Positions 48,752-58,584 are shown, counted from the first letter of the stretch. The stretch: 64,000 bases of DNA from Longispora fulva (GCF_015751905.1 NZ_JADOUF010000001.1:8493501-8557500), one strand, 5' to 3'. Notes: generated by a model not told the origin, from the sequence alone. Numbers and translations: made by a program.

Positions 48752-49657
48752 ATGCGACTCCGTCGACCCCTCGTCATCCTCCTCCTCGCCGCCGGCACCC
48801 TGCTGGCCACGGCGCTGCCCGCCCAGGCCGCCGGGCCGGGCTACGCGGCACTCGGGGACTCCTACTCCTCCGGCGTCGGCACCCGCGACTACTACGCCGA
48901 CTCGGGCAACTGCCAGCGCTCGCAGTACGCCTACCCGACCCTGGACTCCGGCCGGCTCGGCGCGTCGCTCACCTTCGTCGCGTGCAGCGGGGCCCGGGTC
49001 GCCGACGTGCAGAACAACCAGCTCGGCGCGCTGAACGCCGCCACGAGCTACGTCACCGTCTCGGTCGGCGGCAACGACGCAGGGTTCGCCGACGTGATCA
49101 CCCAGTGCGCGAAGCCGTGGCCGTGGACCTGCACCTCGGAGATCAACAACGCCAACGCCTTCATCCGCAACACGCTGCCGGGCCGGCTCGACGGGCTCTA
49201 CGCGCAGATCAGGTCCCGCGCGCCCGGGGCCCGGGTCGTGGTCGTCGGCTACCCACGGCTGTTCCAGGGCGAGTCCTGCAACGTGCTGGCCCGGATCTCC
49301 GCCGCCGAGGCGTCCGCGCTCAACGGCACGGCCGACCTGCTCGCGACCACGACCGCCGGCCGGGCGTCGGCCGCCGGGTTCTCCTTCGTCGACTCACGGG
49401 CGGCGTTCACCGGCCACGCCGTGTGCTCCAACAGCGAATGGCTCAACGGCCTGTCCAACCCGATCAGCGAGTCCTACCACCCCAACCGGAGCGGACACGT
49501 CGGGTACGCCAACATCGTCGAGCCCGTCCTGCGCGGCGCGGCAGCCCCGGTGTTCCTCTCGCTGGAGCCCTCCCTCACGGACCCGGCCGAGGTAACGGCA
49601 ACCCTGGCGGCCTCCTACCGTCAGGAGGCAGCGGAAGCCCACCGCTCCCGCGACTAG
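48752..49657 (+). CDS. Secreted SGNH/GDSL lipase or esterase
   Basis: A 301-residue secreted hydrolase. The signal peptide is RRPLVILLLAAGTLLATALP with AQA cleavage. The SGNH blocks are GDSYSSGVG (S37), GGNDAGF, and SYHPNRSGH, as in Streptomyces extracellular lipases and phospholipases. Several Cys pairs suggest disulfides. The ATG at 48752 has GGGAG 6 bases upstream, while the ATG at 48746 directly abuts that site, so 48752 is preferred. A role in extracellular ester or lipid hydrolysis is likely. Confidence 0.9.
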   Translation: MRLRRPLVILLLAAGTLLATALPAQAAGPGYAALGDSYSSGVGTRDYYADSGNCQRSQYAYPTLDSGRLGASLTFVACSGARVADVQNNQLGALNAATSYVTVSVGGNDAGFADVITQCAKPWPWTCTSEINNANAFIRNTLPGRLDGLYAQIRSRAPGARVVVVGYPRLFQGESCNVLARISAAEASALNGTADLLATTTAGRASAAGFSFVDSRAAFTGHAVCSNSEWLNGLSNPISESYHPNRSGHVGYANIVEPVLRGAAAPVFLSLEPSLTDPAEVTATLAASYRQEAAEAHRSRD

Positions 49658-49671
49658 CCCCGTCTCTCGGT

Positions 49672-49733
49672 GATCAACTACACGTTGTTGCGACTTTTCC
49701 GGGCCGAAGAGGAGCAGGAGCGTGTAGTTGATC
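49672..49733. repeat. 13-bp perfect inverted repeat between the lipase gene and thrS
   Basis: GATCAACTACACG (49672-49684) and CGTGTAGTTGATC (49721-49733) are perfectly complementary around 36 bases. It starts 15 bases after the lipase stop and ends 110 bases before thrS. It may terminate the lipase transcript or act in the thrS leader. The arm GATCAACTA is shared with the hairpin at 62686-62718. Confidence 0.65.
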
Positions 49734-49843
49734 GAGGGCTTGGGGGCCGGCTCAGGGCGGGCGAGCACCCCGCCGGGGGCGGCAGATAGCATTTCGGGCA
49801 GGTCTCCGCACGCGGCGGGGACACCGTCGCAAAGGAGCTCACA

Positions 49844-51871
49844 GTGTCCGCACCGAACCCAGCCGTCAAGGCCGACGCCCCAGCGCGCGTTCTGGTCCCG
49901 GCCGGGACGACGGCGGCGGAGGCTGTCGAGGTCGCGGGGCTGCCGATGACCGGCCCCAAGGCGATCGTCGTGCTGCGTACCGATGAAGGGGTTCTCAAGG
50001 ATCTGTCCTGGGTCCCCGACACCGACACCGGAGCCGAGGCCGTCGCCCTGGACAGCAAGGACGGCCTCAACGTCCTGCGGCACTCGACCGCGCACGTGCT
50101 CGCCCAGGCCGTCCAGGACGTGTTCCCCGACGCCAAGCTCGGCATCGGCCCGCCGGTCCTCAACGGCTTCTACTACGACTTCTCGGTGACCACCCCGTTC
50201 ACGCCCGAGGACCTCTCCAAGCTCGACAAGCGCATGCAGGAGATCATCAAGTCGGGGCAGAAGTTCTCCCGGCGGGTCTTCGGCACCCTCGACGAGGCGA
50301 AGGCCGAGCTCAAGGACGAGCCGTTCAAGCTCGAGCTGGTCGACATCAAGGGCGACGTCGACGAGGACGTCATGGAGGTGGGCGGCGGCGAGCTGACCAT
50401 CTACGACAACGTCGACGCCAAGACCGGCGAGCGCTGCTGGGGCGACCTGTGCCGCGGCCCGCACCTGCCGACCACCCGGCACATCCCGGCGTTCAAGCTG
50501 ATGCGCACCGCCGCAGCCTACTGGCGCGGCAGTGAGAAGAACCCGCAGCTCCAGCGCATCTACGGCACCGCGTGGCCGACCCGCGACGCCCTCAAGGAGC
50601 ACCTGCGCCTGCTGGAGGAGGCGGCCAAGCGCGACCACCGCAAGCTCGGCGCGGAGCTGGACCTGTTCAGCTTCCCCGACGAGATCGGCTCCGGGCTGGC
50701 CGTGTTCCACCCGAAGGGCGGCATCATCCGCCGCGAGATGGAGAACTACTCGCGGCTGCGGCACGAGCAGGCCGGCTACGAGTTCGTGAACACCCCGCAC
50801 ATCGCGAAGGGTTCGCTGTTCGAGATCTCCGGGCACCTGCAGTGGTACAAGGACGGCATGTACCCGCCCATGCAGCTCGACGGCGCGGACTACTACGCCA
50901 AGCCGATGAACTGCCCGTTCCACAACCTGATCTTCCGGTCCCGGGGCCGCTCGTACCGCGAGCTGCCGCTGCGGATGTTCGAGTTCGGCACCGTCTACCG
51001 GTTCGAGAAGTCCGGCGTGGTGCACGGCCTGACCCGGGTGCGCGGCATGACGCAGGACGACGCGCACATCTACTGCACCCGCGAGCAGATGGCCGGCGAG
51101 CTCAAGAGCCTGCTGGACTTCGTCCTCAACCTGCTCCGCGACTACGGCCTCGACGACTTCTACCTGGAGCTGTCGACCCGCGACGACTCGCCGAAGTTCG
51201 TCGGCGAGCAGGCCGACTGGGACGAGGCGACGGCGGCCCTGCAGGCCGCTGCCGACGAGTCAGGCCTGGAGCTCGTGCCGGACCCGGGTGGCGCGGCGTT
51301 CTACGGCCCGAAGATCTCCGTGCAGTGCCGCGACGCGATCGGCCGGACCTGGCAGATGTCCACGATCCAGGTGGACTTCCAGCTCCCGCAGCGCTTCGAG
51401 CTGGAGTTCAACGGCCCCGACGGCACCCGGCCGCGCCCCGTCATGATCCACCGGGCGCTGTTCGGCTCGATCGAGCGGTTCTTCGGCGTCCTCACCGAGC
51501 ACTACGCTGGCGCGTTCCCGGCCTGGCTGGCCCCGGTGCAGGTCGTCGGCATCCCGGTCCGCGACGAGAACGTGGCGTACCTCGAGGAGTTCGTGGCGCT
51601 GCTCAAGAAGGAGGGCATCCGGGCCGAGGTGGACGCCTCCGACGACCGGATGCAGAAGAAGATCCGCACCGCCCAGCAGCAGAAGATCCCGTTCATGGCG
51701 ATCGTGGGCGACGACGACGCGAACGGCGGGACGGTGTCCTTCCGGTACCGCGACGGCTCGCAGCGCAACGCCGTCCCGCTCGCCGAGGCGGTGGCGCACG
51801 TGGCCGAGGTGGTCCGCTCCCGGACGAACGTCGGACCGTCGGCGCCGGCCGAGGCCGCGGCACACGAGTAG
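49844..51871 (+). CDS. thrS: Threonyl-tRNA synthetase
   Basis: A 675-residue class II aminoacyl-tRNA synthetase that charges tRNA-Thr. It has an N-terminal TGS-like domain (about 1-70), the editing domain with [11 protein letters not shown] and [10 protein letters not shown], the catalytic core with motif 2 [20 protein letters not shown] and motif 3 [19 protein letters not shown], and the anticodon-binding domain (about 570-660; [20 protein letters not shown]). The GTG start has AAAGGAG 6 bases upstream. As in mycobacteria it precedes the HIT gene and the pgsA/patA/pimA block, though here three other genes intervene. Confidence 0.97.
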   Translation: MSAPNPAVKADAPARVLVPAGTTAAEAVEVAGLPMTGPKAIVVLRTDEGVLKDLSWVPDTDTGAEAVALDSKDGLNVLRHSTAHVLAQAVQDVFPDAKLGIGPPVLNGFYYDFSVTTPFTPEDLSKLDKRMQEIIKSGQKFSRRVFGTLDEAKAELKDEPFKLELVDIKGDVDEDVMEVGGGELTIYDNVDAKTGERCWGDLCRGPHLPTTRHIPAFKLMRTAAAYWRGSEKNPQLQRIYGTAWPTRDALKEHLRLLEEAAKRDHRKLGAELDLFSFPDEIGSGLAVFHPKGGIIRREMENYSRLRHEQAGYEFVNTPHIAKGSLFEISGHLQWYKDGMYPPMQLDGADYYAKPMNCPFHNLIFRSRGRSYRELPLRMFEFGTVYRFEKSGVVHGLTRVRGMTQDDAHIYCTREQMAGELKSLLDFVLNLLRDYGLDDFYLELSTRDDSPKFVGEQADWDEATAALQAAADESGLELVPDPGGAAFYGPKISVQCRDAIGRTWQMSTIQVDFQLPQRFELEFNGPDGTRPRPVMIHRALFGSIERFFGVLTEHYAGAFPAWLAPVQVVGIPVRDENVAYLEEFVALLKKEGIRAEVDASDDRMQKKIRTAQQQKIPFMAIVGDDDANGGTVSFRYRDGSQRNAVPLAEAVAHVAEVVRSRTNVGPSAPAEAAAHE

Positions 51872-51951
51872 ACCCGGCGCGCCCACCGCCGGCGTCGACA
51901 GCGCACCACGGCGGAAGGCGCGCGGGCCGTCCGCGCAATAGGATCTGCTGC

Positions 51952-52470
51952 ATGACGGACGATCGGCTGCAACGCCTCTGGACTCCCCACCGGCTCGCGT
52001 ACGTGGCCGGTGGGGAGAACAACCCCGTCGGCGACGGCCCCGACGGCTGCCCGTTCTGCCTGTCCCAGGCCCGTCCGGACGAAGAGGTCAACATCATCGT
52101 CCGGGGCGAGCACGTGTTCGCGCTGCTCAACCTGTATCCGTACAACTCCGGGCACCTGATGGTCTGCCCGCGGCGGCACGTGGCCGACTACACGGACCTG
52201 ACGCCGGAGGAGGCCGTGGAGCTCGCGGAGTTCACCCAGAAGGCGATGCGCGCGCTGCGGCTGGCCCAGAGCCCGCACGGTTTCAACATCGGGATGAACC
52301 AGGGCTCGGCGGCCGGGGCCGGGATCGCCGCCCACCTGCACCAGCACGTGGTGCCCCGGTGGAGCGGCGACGCGAACTTCATGCCGATCGTCGGCCAGAC
52401 GAAGGTCATCCCGCAGCTGCTGCCCGAAACACGCAAACTTCTCGTGGAGGCATGGAACTCCCTAGGGTAA
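51952..52470 (+). CDS. HIT-family nucleotide hydrolase/phosphorylase
   Basis: A 172-residue HIT protein with the catalytic histidine triad in AHLHQHVVPRW and a zinc/Cys motif CPFCLSQ near residue 35. The order thrS-HIT matches Rv2614c-Rv2613c; Rv2613c is described as an Ap4A phosphorylase, which is the likely activity here. NYLYPYNSGHLMV-type sequence (NLYPYNSGHLMVCPRRHV) marks the nucleotide-binding strand. There are 80 bases from the thrS stop and no clear terminator between. Confidence 0.92.
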   Translation: MTDDRLQRLWTPHRLAYVAGGENNPVGDGPDGCPFCLSQARPDEEVNIIVRGEHVFALLNLYPYNSGHLMVCPRRHVADYTDLTPEEAVELAEFTQKAMRALRLAQSPHGFNIGMNQGSAAGAGIAAHLHQHVVPRWSGDANFMPIVGQTKVIPQLLPETRKLLVEAWNSLG

Positions 52471-52531
52471 AACCCGGATGTCGCCTCCCGTTCACCCATG
52501 AAACCATTTCGGGGGTACGGGAGGGGACAAC

Positions 52532-53341
52532 GTGGGGATCTCAAGGCGGGGCCTGCTGAGGGGCACACTGCTCGCGGCAGGCGGCGCGCTGGCCGGGGCC
52601 GGCACGGTGGCGGCGGCCGAGCGGCTGCCCCGGTGGTTCGGCCCGGACCGCCAACCGATCGGCGGGGGCTACGCGCCGGGCAGCGACCGCAACATCTGGG
52701 CCGACGACGGCCAGCAGACCGTGACGTGGCACGTGACCACCGACCAGCCGCTGGTCGCGCTGACCTTCGACGACGGGCCGGGGCCGAACTACACCCCGAA
52801 GGTCCTCGACGCCCTCGACGCGCACGAATGCCCGGCGACGTTCTTCATGGTCGGCGAGCGGGTGCAGCAGTACCACCAGCTCATCGACGGGCGGCTCGAC
52901 CGGCACGAGGTCGGCAACCACACCTGGAACCACGTGGACCTCGCCGAGCAGGACTTCGACGGGGTCACCTCGCAGCTGCGCCGGACGCACGCCGCGATCG
53001 TGAAGTACACCGGGAAGACGCCCAGGCTGATGCGCCCGCCGTGGGGGCACCTCGGCGGCAGCACCCTGCTCGCGGCCAACGCGATGAACTACAACGTTGC
53101 CCTGTGGTCGCACCAGATGCGGGAGAAGTTCTACCAGAAGGACCCAGCGGGCAACGTCCGCTACATCGTCGAGGGCGTGCGGCCCGGCGCGGTGATCCTG
53201 GCCCACGACTACGGCGACCCGTTGCGCCTGGTCACGATCGACCACCTCGGCGAGATGATCGAGGGCATCCGGGCCAGAGGCCTGAAGCTGGTCACCCTGT
53301 CGGAGCTGCTCGCGGTCGGGGACCAGCCCATTCGCCACTGA
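52532..53341 (+). CDS. Exported NodB-type polysaccharide deacetylase
   Basis: A 269-residue protein with a probable twin-arginine signal (SRRGLLRGTLLAAGGALAGA). The NodB domain has motif 1 TFDDGPGPNYT, motif 2 H-x3-H in NHTWNHVDL, motif 3 RPPWGH, and a C-terminal LAHDYG, giving the Asp-His-His metal site. The enzymes remove N- or O-acetyl groups from peptidoglycan or other glycans. The GTG start has GGGAGGGG 5 bases upstream. It precedes an L,D-transpeptidase gene, consistent with cell-wall remodelling. Confidence 0.9.
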   Translation: MGISRRGLLRGTLLAAGGALAGAGTVAAAERLPRWFGPDRQPIGGGYAPGSDRNIWADDGQQTVTWHVTTDQPLVALTFDDGPGPNYTPKVLDALDAHECPATFFMVGERVQQYHQLIDGRLDRHEVGNHTWNHVDLAEQDFDGVTSQLRRTHAAIVKYTGKTPRLMRPPWGHLGGSTLLAANAMNYNVALWSHQMREKFYQKDPAGNVRYIVEGVRPGAVILAHDYGDPLRLVTIDHLGEMIEGIRARGLKLVTLSELLAVGDQPIRH

Positions 53342-53372
53342 ATTCCATGCTTGTGGTTGTACCGTGCGTTTT

Positions 53373-54575
53373 ATGGCCAAAGGCATGATTCTCGGTCTGG
53401 TGCTCGTGCTGGGCGGCTGCACGGCCCCGCAGGCCCACTACGTCGCCGCGCCCAGCCCCGCCCCGCCGGCAGCCCCGGTCACCGCCGCCGTCACGAGCCC
53501 GGCGCCGGGCGAGACCGGGGTGTCCACGGCGCTGGAGATCCGCACGACGGTCACCGGCACGTCGGCGGCCGTGGTGACCCTGACCGGCCCGGGCGGCCCG
53601 GTGGCCGGCGAGCCCTACCCGGACGGCGCGAGCTGGATCCCGGCCGCGCAGCTGGCGTACGCGACGTCGTACACGGCGACGGTCACCGCGACCGGGGCCG
53701 ACGGTCGGCGGACGGCGGCCAGCAGCACGTTCACGACGATGGCCGCGCCCGGTCGCACCGCCGGCTCGGGGCTCTACCCGCCCGACGGGGAGACGGTCGG
53801 CGTGGGGATGCCCGTCGTCGTCGAGCTGGGCCGGGACGTGGCCGACGACCGCCGCGAGGCCGTGCAGCGCCGGCTGTCGGTGCGCTCCGACCCGCCGCAG
53901 GTCGGCGGCTGGCACTGGTTCAGCGCGCACGAGGTGCACTACCGGCCGCAGGCGCCGTGGCGGACCGGCACCCGGATCGACGTCCGGCTCGGGATCGGCG
54001 GCCTGGACATGGGCGGCTGGTACGGCGAGGCCGACCGGTCCGGCACCGTGACCGTCGGCCCCGACCAGCGCCTCGTCGTCGACAACGGGACCAAGCAGAT
54101 GACCGTCACCCGCGACGGGGCCGTGCTGCGGACCATCCCGGTGAGCCTGGGCAAGCCGAGCATGCCCTCGTCCAGCGGGAACCTGGTGGTGATGGAGAAG
54201 GCCGAGTCGATGGTGTTCGACTCCAGCACGTTCGGCGTGCCGGTGAACTCCCCGGACGGCTACCGCACCACCGTGTACTGGGACCTGCGGCTCACCTGGG
54301 GCGGCGAGTTCGTGCACGCCGCCCCGTGGTCGGTGGGCGACCAGGGGGAGCGCAACGTGTCGCACGGCTGCGTGAACATGTCCACGGAGAACGCGACGTG
54401 GCTGTTCCACCTGGCCCAGCGCGGCGACATGGTGACCGTCGCCGGTACCGAGGCGCACGTGGGCACCGGCGACGGGTGGACCGACTGGGAGCTGGGCTTC
54501 GACCAGTACCAGCAGGTCGGGCCGTCGCCCCGCCCCGGGCTCGCCGACGCGGTCCAGGAAGCCCGCCAGCGCTGA
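53373..54575 (+). CDS. L,D-transpeptidase lipoprotein (LdtMt2-like)
   Basis: A 400-residue lipoprotein with lipobox LGGC, two Ig-like domains (about 40-245) and a YkuD catalytic domain (about 250-375) with SHGCVNMS (Cys about 333) and HAAPWSV. This is the layout of mycobacterial LdtMt2 (408 residues), which makes 3-3 cross-links between peptidoglycan stems and resists most penicillins. The ATG at 53373 is favoured; GTG 53364 and ATG 53385 are possible. No Shine-Dalgarno is evident, so a leaderless transcript may be used. A 94-nt hairpin follows the gene. Confidence 0.92.
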   Translation: MAKGMILGLVLVLGGCTAPQAHYVAAPSPAPPAAPVTAAVTSPAPGETGVSTALEIRTTVTGTSAAVVTLTGPGGPVAGEPYPDGASWIPAAQLAYATSYTATVTATGADGRRTAASSTFTTMAAPGRTAGSGLYPPDGETVGVGMPVVVELGRDVADDRREAVQRRLSVRSDPPQVGGWHWFSAHEVHYRPQAPWRTGTRIDVRLGIGGLDMGGWYGEADRSGTVTVGPDQRLVVDNGTKQMTVTRDGAVLRTIPVSLGKPSMPSSSGNLVVMEKAESMVFDSSTFGVPVNSPDGYRTTVYWDLRLTWGGEFVHAAPWSVGDQGERNVSHGCVNMSTENATWLFHLAQRGDMVTVAGTEAHVGTGDGWTDWELGFDQYQQVGPSPRPGLADAVQEARQR

Positions 54576-54659
54576 CGGGCCCGTCGGCGCTGGCGTGACC
54601 GCGAACGAACCGCCGCGCGCCGTGAAAGGAACGCGGCGTAACCGCCAAAAGATCTTGGT

Positions 54660-54677
54660 CTTGGATCTTGATCCAAG
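54660..54677. repeat. Short perfect palindrome in the transpeptidase/fusA2 gap
   Basis: CTTGGATC (54660-54667) and GATCCAAG (54670-54677) are separated by TT. It lies just before the large 94-nt hairpin and may work with it. Confidence 0.45.
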
Positions 54678-54687
54678 GCGAGGTGGC

Positions 54688-54781
54688 CCGCTGAGGGCGG
54701 CGCTGGCAAGCGACGGAGGGAGCCGCTAGGGCAGCGCCCTGCGGCTCCCTCCGTCGCGCAGTCCAGCGTCGCCCTCAGCGG
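54688..54781. terminator. 94-nt composite hairpin, bidirectional terminator or palindromic element
   Basis: The outer arm 54688-54706 pairs with 54763-54781 over 19 bp (CCGCTGAGGGCG / CGCCCTCAGCGG plus seven more, one G-T). After a small internal loop, GCGACGGAGGGAGCCGC (54710-54726) pairs perfectly with 54741-54757 over 17 bp. The tip AGGGC-AGC-GCCCT adds 5 bp. It fills the gap between the convergent transpeptidase and fusA2 genes. Confidence 0.8.
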
Positions 54782-54788
54782 GTCGGCA

Positions 54789-56939
54789 CTACCCGTGCTC
54801 CTTGCGGACCTGCTCGGCCACGTTGGCGGGCATCGGGTCGTAGCGGGCGAAGGTCCGCTGGAACGTGCCCGTGCCCGAGGTCATGGCCCGCAGCTCGACC
54901 GCGTAACGCAGCAGCTCCGTCGCCGGCACCTCCGCGCGGACCACGGTGCGCTCGGCCGCGCCGGTCAGCTCCGGCTCGCTGCCCAGCACCCGGGCCCGCC
55001 GGGGGGACAGGTCGCTGAGCACGGCGCCCACGAACGCGTCGGGCACCACGATCCGGATCTCGTCGACGGGCTCCAACAGCGAGATCTGGGTCTTGTCCGC
55101 CGCGTCCTTCAGGGCGAGGGACCCGGCGGTCTGGAACGCGGCGTCGGAGGAGTCCACGCTGTGCGCCTTGCCGTCGACGAGCGTGACCCGCAGGTCCACG
55201 ACCTCGTTGCCGGTGACCAGGCCCTTGGCGAGCTGGTGCCGGATGCCCTTCTCCACGCTCGGGATGTACGACTTGGGCACCGCCCCGCCGACCACCTTGT
55301 CCACGAACTCGAAGCCCGAACCCTGCGGCAGCGGCTCGACCTCGATGTCGCACACCGCGTACTGCCCGTGCCCGCCCGACTGCTTCACGTGCCGGCCGTG
55401 CCCCTTGGCGGGCGCGGCGAACGTCTCGCGGAACGCCACCCTCACCGGCTCGGTCTCCAGCTCCACCCCGCCGGTGCGCAGCCGGTCGAGCACCACGTCG
55501 GCGTGCGCCTCGCCCATGCACCACAGCACGAGCTGGTGGGTCTCCGCGCTGCGTTCCAGGCGCAGCGTCGGGTCGCCGGCGACCAGCCGGGCCAGGTTCT
55601 TGGCCAGGTTGTCCTCGTCGGCGCGGCTGCGGGCGACGATCGCGATCGGCAGCAGCGGCTCCGGCATCTCCCACGGCGCGACGAGCAGCGGGTTGTCCTT
55701 CGCCGAGATCGTGTCCCCGGTCTCGGCCGTCGTGGACTTGGTGATCGCGCACAGGTCGCCGGCCACGCAGTACGGCACCTCGCGCAGGGTCGAGCCCAGC
55801 GGGCTGAACAGGTGCGCGACCCGCTCGTCGGCGTCGTGGTCGGGGTGCCCGCGCTCGGCCAGGCCGTGCCCGGAGATGTGCAGCGCCGTGTCGGGGCGCA
55901 GTGTGCCGGAGAACACCCGGACCAGGGAGACCCGGCCCACGTACGGGTCGATGGTCGTCTTGACCACCTCGGCGACCAGCGGCCCGTCCGGGTCGCAGGT
56001 CAGCTCGCGCGGATCGCCGTCCAGGGTGGTGACCGGCGGCAGGTCGTGCTCCAGCGGCGACGGGAACGCGCTGGTCAGCACCTCCAGCAGCACGTCGAGG
56101 CCCAGGCCGGTGGGCGCGCAGACCGGGACCACGGGATAGAACGTGCCCCGGGCCACGGCCGTCTCCAGGTCGTCGACCAGGGTCTCGACCGGGATCTCCT
56201 CGCCGGCGAGGTACCGGTCCATCAGGGTCTCGTCCTCGCTCTCGGCGATGATGCCCTCGATCAGCTCGGCGCGGGCCTCCTCGATCGCCGCGACGTGCTG
56301 CGGGTCTGGCTCCTTCACCACCGCCGGGTGCCCGTTCGTGTAGTCGAACACCCGCTGGGTGATCAGGCTGAGCAACCCGACCACGCTGTCGTCGTCGCCG
56401 TGCATCGGCAGGTACAGCGGCAGCAGCCCGTCGCCGAAAACCCGCTGGCACAGCGCCACCATCTCGTCGAAGTCGGCGCGGTGGTGGTCCATCCGGGCCA
56501 CGGCCACGGCGCGCGGCATCCCGACGGCGGCGCACTCCTCCCACAGGGCCACGGTCGCCGCGTCCATGCCGTCGACGGCGGACACGACGAAGAGGGCGGC
56601 GTCGGCGGCGCGCAGACCGGCGCGCAGCTCACCGACGAAGTCGGCGTACCCCGGGGTGTCCAGGAGGTTGATCTTCACGTCCTGGTACGTGAGTGGCGCG
56701 CAGGACAGGCTCACGGACCGCTGCTGTTTGACGGCGGACGGGTCGTTGTCGGTGACCGTGGTGCCCTCGGTCACGCTGCCGGCGCGGGCGATCGTGCCGG
56801 TCGCGGCGAGCAACGCCTCGACCAGCGTGGTCTTCCCCGCGCCGGAGTGACCGACGAGCACGACACTGCGGACCACGTCGGGCCGCTCCGCCACCGGCGC
56901 GGCGCCGGTCACCCCACGTTCCGGGCTCTTCTGGGCCAT
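54789..56939 (-). CDS. fusA2: Elongation factor G-like GTPase (FusA2 type)
   Basis: A 716-residue translational GTPase with all EF-G domains. The P-loop is GHSGAGKTT, G3 is DTPGY, and G4 reads VARMDHHRADF where canonical EF-G has NKMD. Domains II-V follow (domain IV tip region about 480-600: GHGRHVKQSGGHGQYAVCDI). The size and divergence fit the second EF-G of mycobacteria (FusA2, Rv0120c, 714 residues), not the main fusA, which sits in the ribosomal str operon. Its role in translation is unsettled. It is divergent from pgsA. Confidence 0.9.
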   Translation of the reverse strand: MAQKSPERGVTGAAPVAERPDVVRSVVLVGHSGAGKTTLVEALLAATGTIARAGSVTEGTTVTDNDPSAVKQQRSVSLSCAPLTYQDVKINLLDTPGYADFVGELRAGLRAADAALFVVSAVDGMDAATVALWEECAAVGMPRAVAVARMDHHRADFDEMVALCQRVFGDGLLPLYLPMHGDDDSVVGLLSLITQRVFDYTNGHPAVVKEPDPQHVAAIEEARAELIEGIIAESEDETLMDRYLAGEEIPVETLVDDLETAVARGTFYPVVPVCAPTGLGLDVLLEVLTSAFPSPLEHDLPPVTTLDGDPRELTCDPDGPLVAEVVKTTIDPYVGRVSLVRVFSGTLRPDTALHISGHGLAERGHPDHDADERVAHLFSPLGSTLREVPYCVAGDLCAITKSTTAETGDTISAKDNPLLVAPWEMPEPLLPIAIVARSRADEDNLAKNLARLVAGDPTLRLERSAETHQLVLWCMGEAHADVVLDRLRTGGVELETEPVRVAFRETFAAPAKGHGRHVKQSGGHGQYAVCDIEVEPLPQGSGFEFVDKVVGGAVPKSYIPSVEKGIRHQLAKGLVTGNEVVDLRVTLVDGKAHSVDSSDAAFQTAGSLALKDAADKTQISLLEPVDEIRIVVPDAFVGAVLSDLSPRRARVLGSEPELTGAAERTVVRAEVPATELLRYAVELRAMTSGTGTFQRTFARYDPMPANVAEQVRKEHG

Positions 56940-57112
56940 ACAATCCTCCCTGCCTCACGGGTACTCAACCGCTCGGCCGGTCGCGCGCCTCGCGTTTCGC
57001 GCCCTAGATCCACGGAGTGTGACCGCTGTCACTACTCTGTGTCCGATTCCATACCCGAAGTGCCGGGTAGCGCAACCCTTGACACTAGCCGGCCCGTATC
57101 GTGTCACCCGAC

Positions 57113-57718
57113 ATGGCAAAGCTTCTCAGTGTGTTCGGCCGAGCCCGGCTCGCGCGCGTCCTCGACCCGGTGGGTTCAGCCCTCGTGCGCGCCGGCATCT
57201 CCCCGAACACGGTCACCGTCGCCGGCACGTTGGGCGTGGTCATCGGGTGCGTCGGTTTCGTCACCCGTGGTCACCTTCTCACAGGCCTGGTCATCGTGAC
57301 CCTCAGTTGTCTCACCGACCTCATCGACGGGGCGATGGCCCGGGCGAGGGGGACCGCCAGCAGCTTCGGCGCGTTCCTCGACTCGACCATGGACCGGGTG
57401 GCCGACGGTGCCATCTTCGGCGCCCTGGCCTTCTGGCTGGGCACCACGGGCCACCCGTGGCCGGCCGCCGCCGCGCTGCTGGCCCTGGTCCTCGGCCAGG
57501 TCGTCTCCTACGCCAAGGCCCGCGCCGAGGGCCTGGGCATGACCTGCAACGTGGGCATCGCCGAGCGGCCCGAGCGCCTGATCCTGATCGGGATCGGCGG
57601 CCTGCTCGCCGGCCTGGGCGTGCCCTACGGCCTCGACGCGGTCCTGTGGCTGCTCGTCGCGCTGTCCGCCGTCACGGTATGGCAGCGGGTCGCGCACGTG
57701 CACAAGCAGGCGTCATGA
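57113..57718 (+). CDS. pgsA: CDP-alcohol phosphatidyltransferase, phosphatidylinositol-phosphate synthase
   Basis: A 201-residue membrane enzyme with about six spans and the CDP-alcohol motif DG-x2-AR-x8-G-x3-D-x3-D seen in LIDGAMARARGTASSFGAFL followed by DSTMDR. In actinobacteria the copy next to patA and pimA joins CDP-diacylglycerol to inositol-1-phosphate, the first step to phosphatidylinositol and PIMs. The ATG at 57113 (MAKLLSVFGRARLARV) is favoured over GTG 57101; TATCGT at 57097-57102 could be a -10 element for a near-leaderless mRNA. It overlaps patA by ATGA. Confidence 0.93.
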   Translation: MAKLLSVFGRARLARVLDPVGSALVRAGISPNTVTVAGTLGVVIGCVGFVTRGHLLTGLVIVTLSCLTDLIDGAMARARGTASSFGAFLDSTMDRVADGAIFGALAFWLGTTGHPWPAAAALLALVLGQVVSYAKARAEGLGMTCNVGIAERPERLILIGIGGLLAGLGVPYGLDAVLWLLVALSAVTVWQRVAHVHKQAS

Positions 57719-58584
57719 CTCTCCAGGAGTGGGGCTACACCGCCGGCTGGCGGATCGTCCGCGCCCTGCCGGGGCCGGTGGCGACCGGCGTCTTCCGGGC
57801 CGGGGCCGACCGGGCCGCCCGCCGCCGGGGCCCCGGGGTGCAGCGGCTGGAGGCCAACCTCCGCCGGGTGGCCGCCCCTGACGCCGACATCGACGCGCTG
57901 GTCCGCGCCGGCATGCGCTCCTACGCCCGGTACTGGATGGAGGCCTTCCGCCTGCCGTCGCGCAGCCGGGCCCAGATCCTCGACGGTTTCCGCCTCGAGG
58001 GCGGCGAGACGCTGATCCAGCACGGCAAGGCCGGCGAGGGCGCCGTCGTGGCATTGCCGCACGGCGGCAACTGGGACGCCGCCGGGGCCTGGGCCGCGGC
58101 CAGCGGCATCCCGCTCACCACCGTCGCCGAACGCCTCAAGCCCGAGGCTCTCTACCAGCGGTTCCTCGACTTCCGCGAGAGCCTGGGCATGAGCATCATC
58201 CCCGAGCGCGGCGGCGACCGGCCGCCGATCGACGTGCTGGTCGAACGGGTCCAGGCGGGGCACCTGGTGCCGCTGCTCGCCGACCGGGACCTGTCCCGAC
58301 GCGGCGTCGAGGTCACCTTCTTCGGCGGCCGGACCCGGATGCCCGCAGGCCCGGCGCTGCTGGCCCTGCGGACCGGCGCACCCCTGTACACGGTCTCCAT
58401 GTGGTACGAACCGGACGCCGCCTGCGGCCGGCTCGTCGGCCCGCTGCCGGTCCCCGCGTCGGGCACCCTGGCGGAGCGGGTCGCGGCGCTGACCCAGTCG
58501 GTGGCCGATTCCCTCGCCCTGGGCATCGCCGAGCACCCCGAGGACTGGCACATGCTCCAGAAGCTGTGGCTGGACCCGTCGTGA
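57715..58584 (+). CDS. patA: Phosphatidylinositol mannoside acyltransferase
   Basis: A 289-residue member of the lipid A/PatA acyltransferase family. The H-x4-D motif is in LPHGGNWDAAGAW, and conserved FFGGRTRMPAGPA lies further on. PatA moves an acyl chain, such as palmitate, onto the mannose of PIM1 at the cytoplasmic membrane. It overlaps both pgsA (ATGA) and pimA (GTGA), so the three enzymes are made together, as in Rv2612c-Rv2611c-Rv2610c of M. tuberculosis. Confidence 0.93.
   Translation: MTLQEWGYTAGWRIVRALPGPVATGVFRAGADRAARRRGPGVQRLEANLRRVAAPDADIDALVRAGMRSYARYWMEAFRLPSRSRAQILDGFRLEGGETLIQHGKAGEGAVVALPHGGNWDAAGAWAAASGIPLTTVAERLKPEALYQRFLDFRESLGMSIIPERGGDRPPIDVLVERVQAGHLVPLLADRDLSRRGVEVTFFGGRTRMPAGPALLALRTGAPLYTVSMWYEPDAACGRLVGPLPVPASGTLAERVAALTQSVADSLALGIAEHPEDWHMLQKLWLDPS

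Noticed and set aside
49658-49843. T-box riboswitch before thrS
   Set aside because: No T-box consensus or specifier loop was found; the inverted repeat is better explained as a terminator or repeat element.
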